A DNA stretch of 64,000 bases, taken from positions 496,001-560,000 of the forward strand of contig JAWZYV010010214.1 of the NCBI GenBank assembly GCA_038373885.1, read 5' to 3'. The translations under genes were made by a program, and so were the position numbers. How positions within the stretch are numbered: position 1 is the stretch's first letter; every line of letters begins with the position of its first letter. The DNA is from Cheiracanthium punctorium. Taxonomy: Eukaryota; Arthropoda; Arachnida; Araneae; Cheiracanthiidae. The notes under the pieces are model-generated. The model was given only the letters and a program-made list of their open reading frames with translations. It was not told the DNA's origin and ran no database searches. Shown here piece after piece: positions 10,991 through 22,215 of the stretch.

Positions 10991-12290
10991 TCATGTGGGG
11001 AAATCCAATAGGAGTATAAAGTCACTGAAGAATGTCACAGAAATCATTCTTTACTAAAATATTTATTTATTATTTTTTACATTTATTTCAATTTACGTAA
11101 TTTTTTAGATTCTTAATTTTTAAGTTGCCCGAATAAATTTGGTATGGAATACAATGACATTTCGTAGTTCTATTTTTATTTTCAGTTAACTGTAGATATT
11201 GACTGCAAAGAAAAAATAATATTGCATGCGTAATGCATATGCATTACGCATGCAAGTATCAACACACAGGTGCATCTATATTATCTGATTATGAGAAAGA
11301 TATCAGTACAACAGAATGTATTAGTGATGCTGCTTACACGCTATAGCACATAAAATGAAAAAAGTCGTGGATGGTACACAAAAAAAAGTTACGACGCGTC
11401 CCGCATAATTACCATTGCAGAAAATTTTGAAAAAAAAAAAAAAAGAGAGAGAGAGAACTTTTTTACTAAAATACGCAGTAGAAGAGACTTGTCAAAGCAA
11501 TAAAAATGTTTTTTCTTCCAGTACTCTCAAAGAGTATTTGATTGCATATAGATTATGTATTTTTCTCCATAAAATTTGAGTCCTGTAGCATATAACAGGT
11601 GTAGATACAAAAATCTCTTCTAAAATAATAAATAAATAACAAAATGAAGTTGGTAAATATTGGTATATATATGAACTGTAAAGTACTATAACACATTTGT
11701 AAAATATTAAAATGACTGAATTCTTAAAACTGTAAAATATTTTATACATACCTTTAACAACAAAACAATTTTGATGCACAAATTTAAATCCTTGTTGTTG
11801 ATTAACCACTGTGAACCAACGAGATTTCAAAATTGAAGTAATGTTAGTTTAATAACTACTTCTAAATCTGAAATCTCATTAGTCATTATAATCTTGCAAA
11901 ATATAAGCACGGCTCAAGTTGATTTTTTTTCAGAATAATCTTATTAGGAGAAAACAATTGTGTCCAATTTTACCTTCTCGACTGTTGTACAACTATGAGC
12001 AAATAAAACTTTATTTTTAAGCTGTCTAGCATTGTTTAGTAATCCAAAACGCATCTTTTAATAAGCACTGTGCAATTATTATATATTTATTACCATATCT
12101 GCATAGTAAGTTGTTTGCTTACATACTTCGAAGATCGTTAGGCTTATGGACAATCGAACTATAATCAATGCATGAATATTAATAGTTATCGTGATTCAAG
12201 TTTCTACGAACCTATGCAACGATTAAAATTCACAGAAATATAGCTGAAAAGATAAATATTCGTTTCAGATTTCAACTATCAATCACTTTA
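10640..12290. other. gene-free stretch
   Basis: AT-rich, with a T run of about 44 at 10946-10989, an A run near 11430-11444 and one perfect palindrome (see 11222). The 112-codon minus ORF at 11492-11830 is Tyr/Ile/Phe-rich in the manner of AT-rich noncoding DNA and is not called. Confidence 0.45.
11222..11255. repeat. perfect 34-bp palindrome
   Basis: TTGCATGCGTAATGCAT followed directly by its exact reverse complement, with no spacer. It can extrude as a 17-bp stem. No repeat family could be tied to it. Confidence 0.95.
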
Positions 12291-12399
12291 TAAAAGTGTA
12301 TCAACACATCATAACAAGCAATGGCGGAAACGGAACGGCGAACGGACATGAATCTATCGCTTCCCGGTTTCCTGAATGTGTGTCTCTGCGCATGCGCAA

Positions 12400-12639
12400 T
12401 GATACGGTTGCCCAACACAACATTCAGCCATCCGATGGCCAACGGTTGTTTTACCTACGGTTGCCCAACACAACATTCAGCCATCCGATGGCCAACGGTT
12501 GTTTACCAACGGTTGCCCAACACAACCTTTAGCCAACAGAATACCAACATTTCCATATGGACATCCAACGTTTGCCCAACGTAACAACCTTGTGCCAACC
12601 ACGTGCCATCAATAACCCAACGTATGTGTGCTAGTTGGG
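12400..12639. repeat. right subterminal array of the large element
   Basis: CGGTTGCCCAACACAACATT and GATGGCCAACGGTTG blocks repeat with a 52-53-bp period (12405, 12458, 12510), followed by looser CCAACNTTTGCCCAACGT units up to the terminus. Read inward, these are TTGGGC/AACCGTTGG motifs, related to but distinct from the left array. Confidence 0.8.
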
Positions 12640-12984
12640 TTTCTTCAATTTTTGCTATTTTCCCTGACTTTTTTCCAAAATCCCTCACTTTCTCAGACCA
12701 AAACTCATTTCCCTGATATTCCCTGACTTTCCAGGTCTGCAGAAACCCTGTAATTTATAATAATCGATATAACATATCTTTTTGGGGAGAATGAAGGAAT
12801 GTCCTCCTTTTATTTTACCTAAAATTATTCGCGTATAAAAATAATGAGTTATAGAAAACAAAGATTTTTTTTTTTTAATTTCATAAATCGAGTTTAAAAT
12901 CTTATCTACGAATATGTAATTTTCTCATATTCTGTTTACTCATTTCGAGGGTGGCTTCAGCCCCATCAGCCACCATCTGGCCAC

Positions 12985-13200
12985 GCCCCCTTGTTGGCTC
13001 CTTGTTTTTTAGCATGACACCAAGACGCAATGGCAGAAATGTAATTTCAATTTTAAAAAATCTAAAAATATCCTATCAATATGCAGTGCTTGTCCGAAAA
13101 GCCATGTCACTGAGTCGATTAAAAAACATTTATTTGATCCGATTGGTGCAACACGTTAAAAGGTTTTGAAATAAGTTCCTCCTTCGTCAATGTATTGCTT
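12985..13200. repeat. module R fragment upstream of exon-like ORF
   Basis: TTGTTTTTTAGCATGACACC.. and the following GCAATGG stretch match the right ends of the module R copies (about 3170-3215 and 14063-14105). The order module, then exon-like segment, recurs at 14.1-15.9 kb, so this is a duplicated cassette. Confidence 0.5.
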
Positions 13201-13216
13201 TCTGAAACATTTCCAG

Positions 13217-13404
13217 GCATCGAAGGCGTCGCAGTCACAGTAGTGCTTTTCGGAATATACAAAATCTGTTCCAAAAGTAAAGAGAAAAAACAAAAATCTC
13301 TGCTCATTTCGGACACATCGTCATGGGAATCCGGTGGCTCAGAAATGCGATCTATCGCGCATCTGCTCATAATTCACAGGGCATGTCCAGTGGCCTACCA
13401 CTGA
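13217..13404 (+). CDS. candidate terminal exon, membrane-segment-like (unassigned)
   Basis: A good 3' splice-site context (CTTTCTGAAACATTTCCAG) precedes a frame open to TGA at 13402. The exon would start with two bases of a split codon. The translation opens with a hydrophobic stretch (GVAVTVVLFGIYKI), followed by a basic segment (KSKEKKQK) and a Ser-rich tail, the order seen at the end of a single-pass membrane protein. A diverged second copy exists at about 14260-14340 plus 15766-15850, where a mobile element splits it and frames are broken. I do not recognise the protein. It may belong to a repeated element and not to a host gene. Confidence 0.3.
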
Positions 13405-13554
13405 GTCGTGTGTTGCACTGAGCTCGTTATACTCTTAAAATGCAAAGGATCTATTGATTAACGCTATGAAATAATGATAAATTTGTGATGTGCCCGAGTG
13501 ATGTAAATTTGTGATGTGCCCGAACTAACCCGAGTGCTGCCTTATCCCGATCAA

Positions 13555-14110
13555 TTTTGTTTGGTTTGAAATACACGAATATCCCTAAAATACGTTTTAA
13601 AGAATGACTGCCCAAGGAGACTATGTATTTGAACACGCAAACAAATCAATATTCTTGGTCATTAGTTTTTGATTAGTAATCGTTATAATGTAAATTTCAG
13701 ATATCTCGAACGCTTTTTAAAATATATTGAATAATTAAAAATGTTTATTTCATGCAAAAGTGAAATATCTGTGTCGTTAAAAATTTGTTCTTAATATTGA
13801 AACTTTTATATCTCTATAGCGTATCTTTACAGGAATAAAAAAATTTTATTTTATATTTAGGGTTCCACCATAAAAAAGCTTCTACGGTTAAAAACATTTT
13901 TTTTTTTTTTTTTTTTTTTTTTTTGGGGGGGGGGGGGTAATTTTTATTACAAATCAAATACATGTGTTATTTATAACTAAAAAGCACACTCATAGAACCT
14001 TTTACTAGAAAAGTGACAGTATGCCATGCACATACACACACTTCAATAAAGTGGGGGAGATTTGTTTTTTAGCTTGACACCGAGGCCCCAAGACACGATG
14101 GTAAAAATCT
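13555..14110. repeat. module R, copy 2
   Basis: Homologous to 2690-3230 in the same order: GAAATACACGAATAT, AATATTCTTGGTCATTAG, a poly-T/poly-G tract at 13889-13937, AAAGTGGGGGAG, CCCCAAGACACGATGG. A TG microsatellite follows at 14134-14152. Confidence 0.7.
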
Positions 14111-14464
14111 AGTTTCAATCAATTCTTCTAAACTTGTGTGTGTGTGTGTGTGAAAATGCTCCTAAACATCCAATCAATGCTCAATGTGGCTGTCTCAATT
14201 GATCCAGTACCCTAATGGTACAAAATAATAAGATAGAAAAAGAAAAAAAAAGAAGAAGAGAAAGATTGAAAAAAAAAAAAAGAGAAAGAAATGCGAAAAA
14301 AACTTTGCTAATTTCTGACACATCGCCAAGGAAACCCCCCTAGTAGCAATGACTGCTTGTTTTCTGCTTGGTCGTTCATCGACTCATCGTTAACTCATTG
14401 AGTCATCGAATTAAGTCATCGGCAAGTCCACTTTTGTTTTTCTGCAATAGATGAAGTTTTATTC

Positions 14465-14662
14465 ATGGATAGAAGTGATCTAGACGAGCAGTTTCGCCGA
14501 TGGGAAACCGACAAACAATATCTTATCCAAAACTGCAGCTCTATTAGTCATCGGGTCTTGCAGGTGCCCCAGTGGTTTACACTTTACCTAAATTCCTATA
14601 AATATTTGCGTAATTTAGATGTGCCTTTGCATAATCTAAGGGGAATTTTGAACAATTCTTGA
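14465..14662 (+). CDS. exon-like ORF inside the 1.43-kb element (unassigned)
   Basis: A T-rich tract ending TTTTTCTGCAATAG lies just upstream, and the frame is open through a soluble-protein-like stretch (DRSDLDEQFRRWETDKQYL) before a lower-complexity tail and stop. As it lies within the inverted-repeat element, it is more likely a remnant of element-encoded protein than host sequence. The 3' half beyond about 14565 is AT-rich and may be read-through. Confidence 0.25.
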   Translation: MDRSDLDEQFRRWETDKQYLIQNCSSISHRVLQVPQWFTLYLNSYKYLRNLDVPLHNLRGILNNS

Positions 14663-14710
14663 ATTAATCGCATAATTTACTTCTAATTTCTTATATTGGG
14701 GGGGGGGGGA

Positions 14711-14915
14711 GCCTCACCATGGCACAGTGGTTATGCCACTGAAAATGGTAGATGGCCGAAGTGTGAATCAATCTAACGGCCTGGAGTTTTGGTAGGTTTT
14801 CTCCAGATGTAACGTGAATACGAGTTAGAACACCCTTAGAAAGTCATCCTACCAAGGCAGCCCCCCTTTGGCAGATCGCCCTAGTGTAGCGTTGCCATAA
14901 TCACACACAACACAA
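14711..14915 (+). mobile_element. SINE family A, near full length
   Basis: A tRNA-like head (CATGGCACAGTGGTTATGCC, box A-like) is followed by the family core GGTTTTCTCCAGATGTAACG and the ACCAAGGCA...CCCTAGTGTAGCGTTGCC tail. Seven copies occur in this window. The box B region is decayed here but clear in the copy at 38.8 kb (GGGTTCGGGTCCC). Confidence 0.8.
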
Positions 14916-15357
14916 CTTATATTGGGGTTGGGTCGTGGCAGGGGTGTGGTGTCCCCCCCTTGCCCCCTCCCACAAAATTTAAATTTGAAAAATCTATTTG
15001 AGCTTCAGCTGAATTATAAGAATAACGGAAACTTCATTAAAATGAGCAACTCTTTTGAAACCTCCTTAATGTAAACAGCAAGAAGAAAAATCAGTTAATT
15101 TTTAAAAGTTATCCAAGAAATATGAAAGTTAAAATTACACTAAAATTCCTATACAATTTGCAATATTTTTAAAAATTGTTAATTTTGAATGTTGTTGCTA
15201 CTTACATACATTGGTGCAAAGTGAAATTAATTTCTTACCAATCGAATAATTTGACTATTATTAATAATAGCTGAACAGCACTTTGTCAAAATTTCACACC
15301 GTCTCAATCTGAGACTAAAATAACCGGTTCTTCAATCTTTGGCTATCGCATGGTAAG

Positions 15358-15440
15358 TCTAGATATCCTTGTGGTAGCGTGCTAGTCTGTGACTACGTAC
15401 GCTCCGAGTTCGGGCCCAATGGAGGAAGAATTTTTTTCCC
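15358..15440 (+). mobile_element. tRNA-like SINE head (fragment)
   Basis: GTGGTAGCGTGCTAGTC resembles box A, and GAGTTCGGGCCCAA, about 35 bp later, resembles box B. A T-rich tract follows. There is no cloverleaf with proper stems, so it is not a tRNA gene. Confidence 0.4.
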
Positions 15441-15765
15441 TTTTTTTTTTTCAGAAAAACGGAAAGTAGCATCCAAAAAAACGAAAACATAATAAACAGA
15501 ACGGACATTTTTTGAAAATTTTGCTGCCAGTCGTTTATTTTTTATTAACAAATATATTTTAAGCAGTTTATCGGTTTCTTTTCGTTATTTCAACGGAGTC
15601 ATCGGAAAACAACGATCGGCTTTATGGCCCCCCGAGCGGACATTTTGTACCAGTTGCCAATGATTTTCCCCCTTTTTTGGTTGAAAAGCCGTGATCGGCC
15701 ATTGCTCCTTCTCCTCGGATTAAACTCATCCGCCTCTCATCGACCGATGCCTTATTGCTACTAGG

Positions 15766-15970
15766 GCCGTTGGTTCAGAAATGCGGACTGTCGCGAAGCT
15801 GCTCATACAGTAATTCACAAAGCATGCCCAGTGGCCTAACACTGTATCGTTGTGAGTCCCGCTCGTTACGCTTAAGATGCAAATGATCTCTTGATTAACG
15901 GTATGAAATAATGATGGAATAGCTATGTGCCGTGCGAAGAACTAACCCGTGTGCTGCCTTATTCACCATA
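15766..15970 (+). repeat. right half of module split by the 1.43-kb element
   Basis: TCAGAAATGCG...CTGCTCATA...AATTCACA..GCATG.CCAGTGGCCTA and the later TGATTAACG.TATGAAATAATGAT match 13340-13470 and on to 13545 (CTAACCCG.GTGCTGCCTTAT). Confidence 0.7.
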
Positions 15971-16167
15971 CAGTCCCGACTTGGCCTGGCCCTTATGACT
16001 TTTTTTTAAAAATTATTTTATTTTCATGTCCAAGATGAACATGAAAGGACGTCAGTTTGACACACTCCAAGTCCAAGATATCTAAATAGCCATAAACTCA
16101 AGGCTTCGTGCCATCTCATAAAATGAGTTCTGACAATGCTTGAACCACTAGCAGTAACGCTGGACAA

Positions 16168-16262
16168 GATTTGTGGCTGTCCAAGACGCATAGTTTTAAG
16201 ATTATTCTTAAAACTATGTTTTAAGACTATTCTTAAGAAAAACTATCGTTTTTCTTAAGAAC
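16168..16262. repeat. two adjacent perfect hairpins
   Basis: CATAGTTTTAAG pairs with CTTAAAACTATG across a 6-nt loop. Just after, TTCTTAAGAAAAAC pairs with GTTTTTCTTAAGAA across a 4-nt loop. The role is unknown; they are probably the core of a foldback element. Confidence 0.75.
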
Positions 16263-18213
16263 GATTACTTATGTAATTTTTTACTTACTCTAATTTTTTA
16301 CTTACTTTAATTTTTTACTATTTTTTTACTTTGCTCTGGGACAAACATTGTATTTTAGAGCCCTGGTCTCTTTCACTGCCCCAGCTGTCCCGAAACGATG
16401 CATTCTGAGCCAAGAAATTGCTCTGAATGCAATGTATCGGCACAGGAATCCATTTTGTAATCTTTAATGTGCTGAACCTACCCATCCGATCAATACATTT
16501 TATAATCGATACACTGACATTAATTTTCGGACAAACCCTGCATCTGCTCCTAAGTAAGTGACCACTTACATTATCAGTCCCTCAGTAAAATCAAACCTTA
16601 TCAGGCAAGACAGACGTTCACTGTATTAGATTTCTTAATGTATGTCCTTACAGCCAAGACGTATTTATGGAGGTGTCCAAAGAGTCCCCGCCTCTCTAAA
16701 TTTTGATTTTTGTTACTAAAATGATAATGATATAATATTTTTGCGAAAAACTCCGCCTTTTTCACCGTTTGGACCCTCTCCAAAATGTTTTCCTGGATAC
16801 GTGCCTGCTTACAGCATAACAGTTATAGCATCGTATGCTTTCGGTAACGAAAATCTTCATTGACATATATTAGATTGATCAGATGGACATCGCCTGAATT
16901 ATGGAATTTAAATTGTATTTATTGTACGCGCTTACGTATTTCGACTTAAAAGATAAACCTCAGTAAATTTTCTGTTGCAAGATGTAAGATTTGGACATTT
17001 ATTTTCTGTTGTAATAAACAATCAATTTTATTATTAAATGGTTCATTAAATTTTTAATTAAATTTATTATTACATATGTAATTACAGAATTTCACAGTTT
17101 TTAATATGACAATATAGATATTAATAGAAAATTATATCAGCAACCTTTAAAGCAAATCGAAATACTTTGCATGAACACACCAGAAAATTTACAATGAGTT
17201 TATTTTCAAAGGTCGGTTTGATAGCTACTAAGGTAATCCTTTCGACAAATGCGCTTTATTTAAATAAGGTTGTCAAAAATAACGGCATCCAAATTCTTAA
17301 TCGGCTGGCGTTCCTGGAACGGTATTGTGTTGTGTTATGCTTAAACCCATTAATGTGTCATATTTATCAGACTTCAGTAGGTACGTAGGTTGTGATGACT
17401 GAGCAAGCCGGAGACGATGGAGCAGTGGCAAATAGTTCAACGGAACCAAAGATGAGAGGAGAAAAAATACATGATTAACAGATTCGGAGAATTTACATGC
17501 CTGACTGTTTTTCGGGGAGAATGAACATGTTTTACTTAGAGCTCCTCTCTCTTTTTTTTTTTTTTTTTTCCTAGCGCGAGAATTTTGTAATGTGGTGAAA
17601 AGTTCTTGCTCTAAAAAGACTTGAATTTCTGACATATCTTTGTGTTTTTTGGAAGTGTTAACTTCCTGCACCTTTCTAATAAAGATTTAAAAAAAAATAG
17701 GATGGTCACAAGGTCTTTTTCATTAAAAAAAAATAAAAATTGATTTACAAAATATTATAATTCAGCATACAGATTTTCCAATATATTGTAAAAATGTTTA
17801 TAGTTTTTCTTTTTAAGCTATTAGTCAGGTAATTTTAACGTGAGCACTCTAGGTATCTTGAAGAATGCCAGGACAGTATTCCAATTTTCGCCAGATATTG
17901 AATTTTTCAAGTATTGTCAAACATTTTTAGATTGAGGTTACATAAAGAACATGGTGTTTGTAACACTAATCAAACAATACTCTCAAACTTAATAATACAG
18001 ATATTGTGCCAGCTGTAACTGCCGAAATGTTGAACAGCACATGGTGAAAATTGGAATGACATTCTTTGAGTTACTTCGAATGCTTACATTGAACTTTACG
18101 GACGAAAATGATTTTGCTGAAAACCTTATAAACGTTTTACAAAGTTGCTATTTTTACGGAATATGGCTAACCACTTTTGTAAACAGTATCATTCTAAAAA
18201 CGATTTTGAAAAT
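16263..18213. other. gene-free stretch
   Basis: AT-rich DNA. The 124-codon minus ORF at 17297-17671 contains a run of K codons from a poly-T tract (17551-17570) and shows no domain. Nothing here supports a gene. Confidence 0.4.
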
Positions 18214-18478
18214 ATTAACGCTAGTATTTTAACTTTAATCTTGCAAAAAGGTACCGTTCGCAAAAAGAGAGCATTCATATTTCGTAAACATTGGTAACTC
18301 CAGTAAGTTACAACAACCCATGCTAAATTCAGACTGTCAAGATTTTATTAACGCTAGTCTTTTAACTTTAATCTTGCAAAAAGGTACCGTTCGCAAAAAG
18401 AGAGCATTCATATTTCGTAAACATTGGTAACTCCAGTAAGTTACAACAACCCATGCTAAATTCAGACTGTCAAGATTT
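18214..18478. repeat. tandem duplication, 133-bp period
   Basis: 18214-18346 and 18347-18478 are almost identical; the visible difference is CTAGTATTTT versus CTAGTCTTTT. Such identity marks a recent local duplication. Confidence 0.93.
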
Positions 18479-18572
18479 GACACTTATTGCGGCAATATAT
18501 CACATAAATTTTGATTTATTGAAATATTAAATTAAAGAAAATAGTGGTGAGTAATTTCTGAAAAACGTTAAG

Positions 18573-18604
<32 letters not shown>

Positions 18605-19154
18605 AAAGAGAAGAAAAGTGTGAAAGTTAGCAGTGATGAAAATTATAAGTTTTTGCACAATATTCGTCTGCAATTAAGTACAGACTTTGTAACCAGCCAA
18701 ATACTTTCATTAGTTTGTCGTGGTAACTTCTATACCAAATAAATTTATGCTGTGACAACGCTTTTCTATAAAAGTGATATAGGTGATTCAATTCTTGTTT
18801 AAGGTATTATATTTATATACAACGTGATAAACACATGTACAAAGTATCAAATTATTATTATAATTATTATTTTTAATTATTTTACATGTTTGGGTGGGCG
18901 GGCCGGCTACACCCACCGCTACTCTGTCAGCTGACGTTCATTTACTTTACTTACAATATAAAATGAACCAAAGTAAAAAATCTAGCACATCGTATTTATT
19001 TATAGGTTGAAAACACTAAATATAAATATCTTAACTTAAAATTAATATACTTTTGTCCTTTCAATTATTAAGTCTAATAACTGCAAATTTCATGTAATAT
19101 TATAAAATCTTTGACATACTTTGAATAATAAAGTTAAATATAAGCAATAATTAA
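18479..19154. other. gene-free stretch with poly-A and a dispersed GTGGTGAGTAA motif
   Basis: An A run of about 31 lies at 18572-18602. The phrase AGTGGTGAGTAAT (18545) followed by GAAAGTTAGCAGTG recurs in variants near 23886, 28770/28865, 38325, 55797, 56866 and 59524, which suggests an old MITE family. Confidence 0.4.
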
Positions 19155-19520
19155 AAGAAATTCATTTACTAAACTGCTTAAAAGTTAACTAATTTCATAT
19201 GATATGTACTATATCTCATGCATATATACTTTTAGTTTTTAGCTGACAGAATATTTAAGGCTAGTTACTTTCCTTGACATCCAATTATACGGACATCGGG
19301 GATCAGCTTTTACGAGCCTTTTAAAATAAGGCTGTGCTAAGCATTTTTCTGTAGACTTTTAGACGGAAATCAGCGGGGTGTTTATGAGCGATGTTATCGC
19401 GTTGTTAAAGAAAATGTTAGATAAGCAATTTTAAAAGCGTTGCCGTCAAATACCTGTCAGTGAAAATGACACAAGTTAGGATCATTAGTCGGATATAGTC
19501 TTCTAATAACGATGAATGAT
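19155..19520. repeat. dispersed repeat T, copy 1
   Basis: Parallel to 21815-22215: CTAGT.ACTTTCCT..ACATCCAATTA, GTGCTAAGC...GACTTTTAGACGGAAAT, TGTTTATGAG, TGTCAGT..AAATG.CACAA.TTAGG.TCATTAG. Moderately diverged. Confidence 0.55.
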
Positions 19521-20504
19521 CAAAGTGGCGTAGATGGGAAACGAAAATTTTGAAGTAAAGCCACCAAATTTTGGAAAGAAAAAGTTTTTGAGTTAAAAGA
19601 AAAGTAGAAAAAAATGAAACTGAAAATATACATTAAAGATTTCTTAAAAATCTTTGACGAGCGAAAGGCATCAAAATAAAACAACTTCCGATTATGGTAG
19701 ATACAGGGTGTCCCAAAAACACTGTTCTTGGCTTTTATTCCTTGGATCTCCTTGATCACAGACATATTCAATAAATTAAAAAGTTACATAAAAGAGGTAC
19801 AGAGTTCTATGACATCATTAAAATTTCCACGAAATTAAGTTTAAATAAATGCAAAATTAAATTTCCGTCGACCCACGTGCAATATAATTCCCAGTCAGTA
19901 AAATGTGCCCCATACGTTTATTAGATGATGCACAAAAATTCATCATTGAAAGGCTTCACAATATCTTACAGCAAAGTTTGTCAGGGCCTATGCAATACCA
20001 GTAACAGCAAAAGTATTAGGTGTTTGTGTAATCATTGCATTCTTTCGCAGTTTCACTAGCCTCTGAAACGCGATCTCAGTGTTTTTTTTTTTTTTTATTA
20101 TTATTATTATTTTTTTAGAGCGATGTGAAAATAAATATATGCTGACTTGAACAGTTTTGAATGGCTCTCAACGAAAAATATTCAGGTAACCGTACTTCAG
20201 GGGTCATGCACAAATTACGAAAGAAAACAATGATATATAGCCCACACCAACTATTTCTTAAAATATATCAAAATTTGATGATAAAAGGCTGAAATTTCGT
20301 ACATTACCCTACTTAATGAATATGGCACATTTTACTAATTAGATTTTTTTGCGTGTGTGTGCGAGGGACGTATAAAAATTTTAATTTTGTATTTCGTCAT
20401 GTTTAATCTCCAAAAAATAGTAATATATACCATAAAATCCTGTACCTTCTTTAAACATTGTAATTTAATGTATATGTCTATGTCAAATATTTAAAGAATA
20501 AATC

Positions 20505-20691
20505 TACCATGACACACTGAATATGGTAAACGGCTGAAGTGTAAAGATCCACGATTCTGGCTAACCACCCGACTGCCGATCTCACAATCAGGAGCCGTGG
20601 GTGGTTTTCTCCAGATATAACGTGAATGCGCGATAGAACTCCTTAAGAAATCCTCCACCGAAGGCACGCCCCTGTTACAAGTTTCCCTTAA
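20505..20691 (+). mobile_element. SINE family A
   Basis: Contains the core GGTTTTCTCCAGATATAACG and CTTAAGAAATCCTCCACCGA-type tail. The tRNA-like head is reduced (ACCATGACACACTGAATATGG). Confidence 0.7.
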
Positions 20692-20935
20692 AATCAATAC
20701 ACTACCTGACGATTATGCAGATTTAAAAAAAAAAATTTCCTATAACTTTGAAATTCCAATAACTAGTGTTTTTTGTAACAAGTTAAATGCGCAGTAAATA
20801 TATTGATAACAAAAATAGTATACCTTTACTCTCTCGAATGTTCTGTTTGATTCTTGTAAATCATTCCCTACTCTCTTTAAAATGTTTATATACCGTTTGT
20901 CTGAATTTAAACAACCCTAATTTAACCCCTTCGCG

Positions 20936-21157
20936 TCGGGGAAGCGCAAAGGCCCACTTATCTTTGAGACCGGCAGTCTCTTTCACTTCTGTCCAAGGCT
21001 GGAGAATTTTTTGCTATTAACCCTAAATCCATGAAATTACAGAAATATCAACGTGTTGTTTAATAATGTTCCGTAGAGTGAGTATCTGTAAACGGTTCTG
21101 TAATTATATTTAAACGTTTATTGCTGGCACGTATACGTGACAGTCGGCGCGAAAGGG
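20936..21157. mobile_element. piggyBac-like MITE at TTAA
   Basis: TTAA flanks both ends (20932-20935, 21158-21161). The termini CCCCTTCGCGTCGG and CCCTTTCGCGCCGACTG (inverted) match. At 222 bp it has no coding capacity. Confidence 0.8.
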
Positions 21158-21814
21158 TTAAAGTTGTCTACATATAAAATCATTGTAGAGAAAGTTATGA
21201 GATTTTGTGCAGGACATAATGAAGCTACAGGAATTTGATTGAATAAAAAAAAATATTTCTCATATTCGCCACAAGGAGGCGTTTTTTAATGAATTACATG
21301 TACACACTTATGGCTGGTGCAATATTTAGATTTCACCACCTTTTTATCCATGGGTCACTCTAACACATAACCTCATGCTCAATAACGAATAAAAGATGTA
21401 AACAATAGAAGAAGAAACAAAAATGCAAGTATTTTTAACCGTCACGAAGCAGCTGCTATAGAACTTAGAAACTTTCGCGGAGATTTTGTTTTCCATTGCT
21501 CACTATTGCTAATCACAATGTCATGTTGAAAATGTTATGTTGTAATAATATTTGTAAACTGTCATAAATGTATGCTAAATGTGTAATTCATTAAAAGCAC
21601 GCCCCTGGTGGTGAAAATTTCAACTAATTTTTTTTATTTGCTCAAACAAATTCCCATACCTTCATGATGTCCTACACAAAATTTTATAACTTTCTCAGTG
21701 ATAGTACATTCTGTAGACCACTTTAAAATAGGGTCGTTTAATTTCGGTCAACTTGTACTTTTATTGGCATCATATATTTTGTAAAAGCAATGTAACATTT
21801 TTTCTAAAAATGTT

Positions 21815-22215
21815 ATCTACAAAACTGATTAAAAGCCAACCAGTACATGTTAAAAAATATAAGCACTTATGTTTTTAAATCGACAGGTAGATTAACTCTA
21901 GTCACTTTCCTGCACATCCAATTACATCGATAGTTACACAATCAAATTTTATGAGCTCGTTACAGCAGAGAGCTGCGCTTGGTTTTTTATTTTTCTACCG
22001 ACTTTTAAAGACAGAAATTCTTTGGTTGTTTATGGGAGGTGAGGGGATACTTAACGCGTAGACAAAAAAAATTATCTTGGTAGCCTTGAAAGTATTTTTT
22101 AAAAAGATCGCTGTTATATTAGCATGTCAGTATAAATGGCACAAATTAAGGTCATTAGTTTTGTCTACTCATTCTAATTACGATAAATTATAGCGGAGAC
22201 GAAGTGGCACAAATC
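21815..22215. repeat. dispersed repeat T, copy 2
   Basis: Homologous to 19155-19520 in the same orientation. The intervening and following sequence (to about 23180) is AT-rich with no gene visible. Confidence 0.55.

Larger units (their letters stand above)
3887..12639. mobile_element. candidate 8.75-kb element with CCCAnnTAGCACA inverted termini
   Basis: The left end reads CCCAGGTAGCACACATACGT. The right end read inward is CCCAACTAGCACACATACGT, so 18 of the first 20 bases agree and the identity continues through TGGG. Immediately inside each end lie arrays built on (A)CGTTGGgc-aACGT-type units. TT flanks both sides, possibly a 2-bp target duplication. The interior carries hAT MITEs, a partial hAT with a SINE fragment, homopolymers and one 34-bp palindrome, but no transposase. 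The termini match those of the element at 42153-43602. The superfamily is unknown to me. Alternatively, these could be ends of two separate elements. Confidence 0.5.
14339..15765. mobile_element. 1.43-kb inverted-repeat element splitting a duplicated module
   Basis: The left end is CCTAGTAGCAAT and the right end its exact complement ATTGCTACTAGG. TCATCG-rich subterminal phrases occur on both arms. The flanks (ACACATCGCCAAGGAAACCC before, TTGGTTCAGAAATGCGGACT after) join smoothly when compared with the uninterrupted relative at 13309-13440, which shows the insertion directly. Inside are a 65-codon ORF (14465-14662), a complete SINE A and a tRNA-like segment. No target duplication is obvious. 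Confidence 0.65.

Noticed and set aside
11492..11830. 112-codon minus-strand ORF
   Set aside because: Tyr/Ile/Phe-rich low-information translation of AT-rich sequence.
15358..15440. Possible additional tRNA gene
   Set aside because: A and B box-like motifs are present but acceptor and anticodon stems do not pair; called only as a SINE-type fragment.
17297..17671. 124-codon minus-strand ORF
   Set aside because: Contains a lysine run produced by a poly-T tract and no recognisable motif; no supporting signals.
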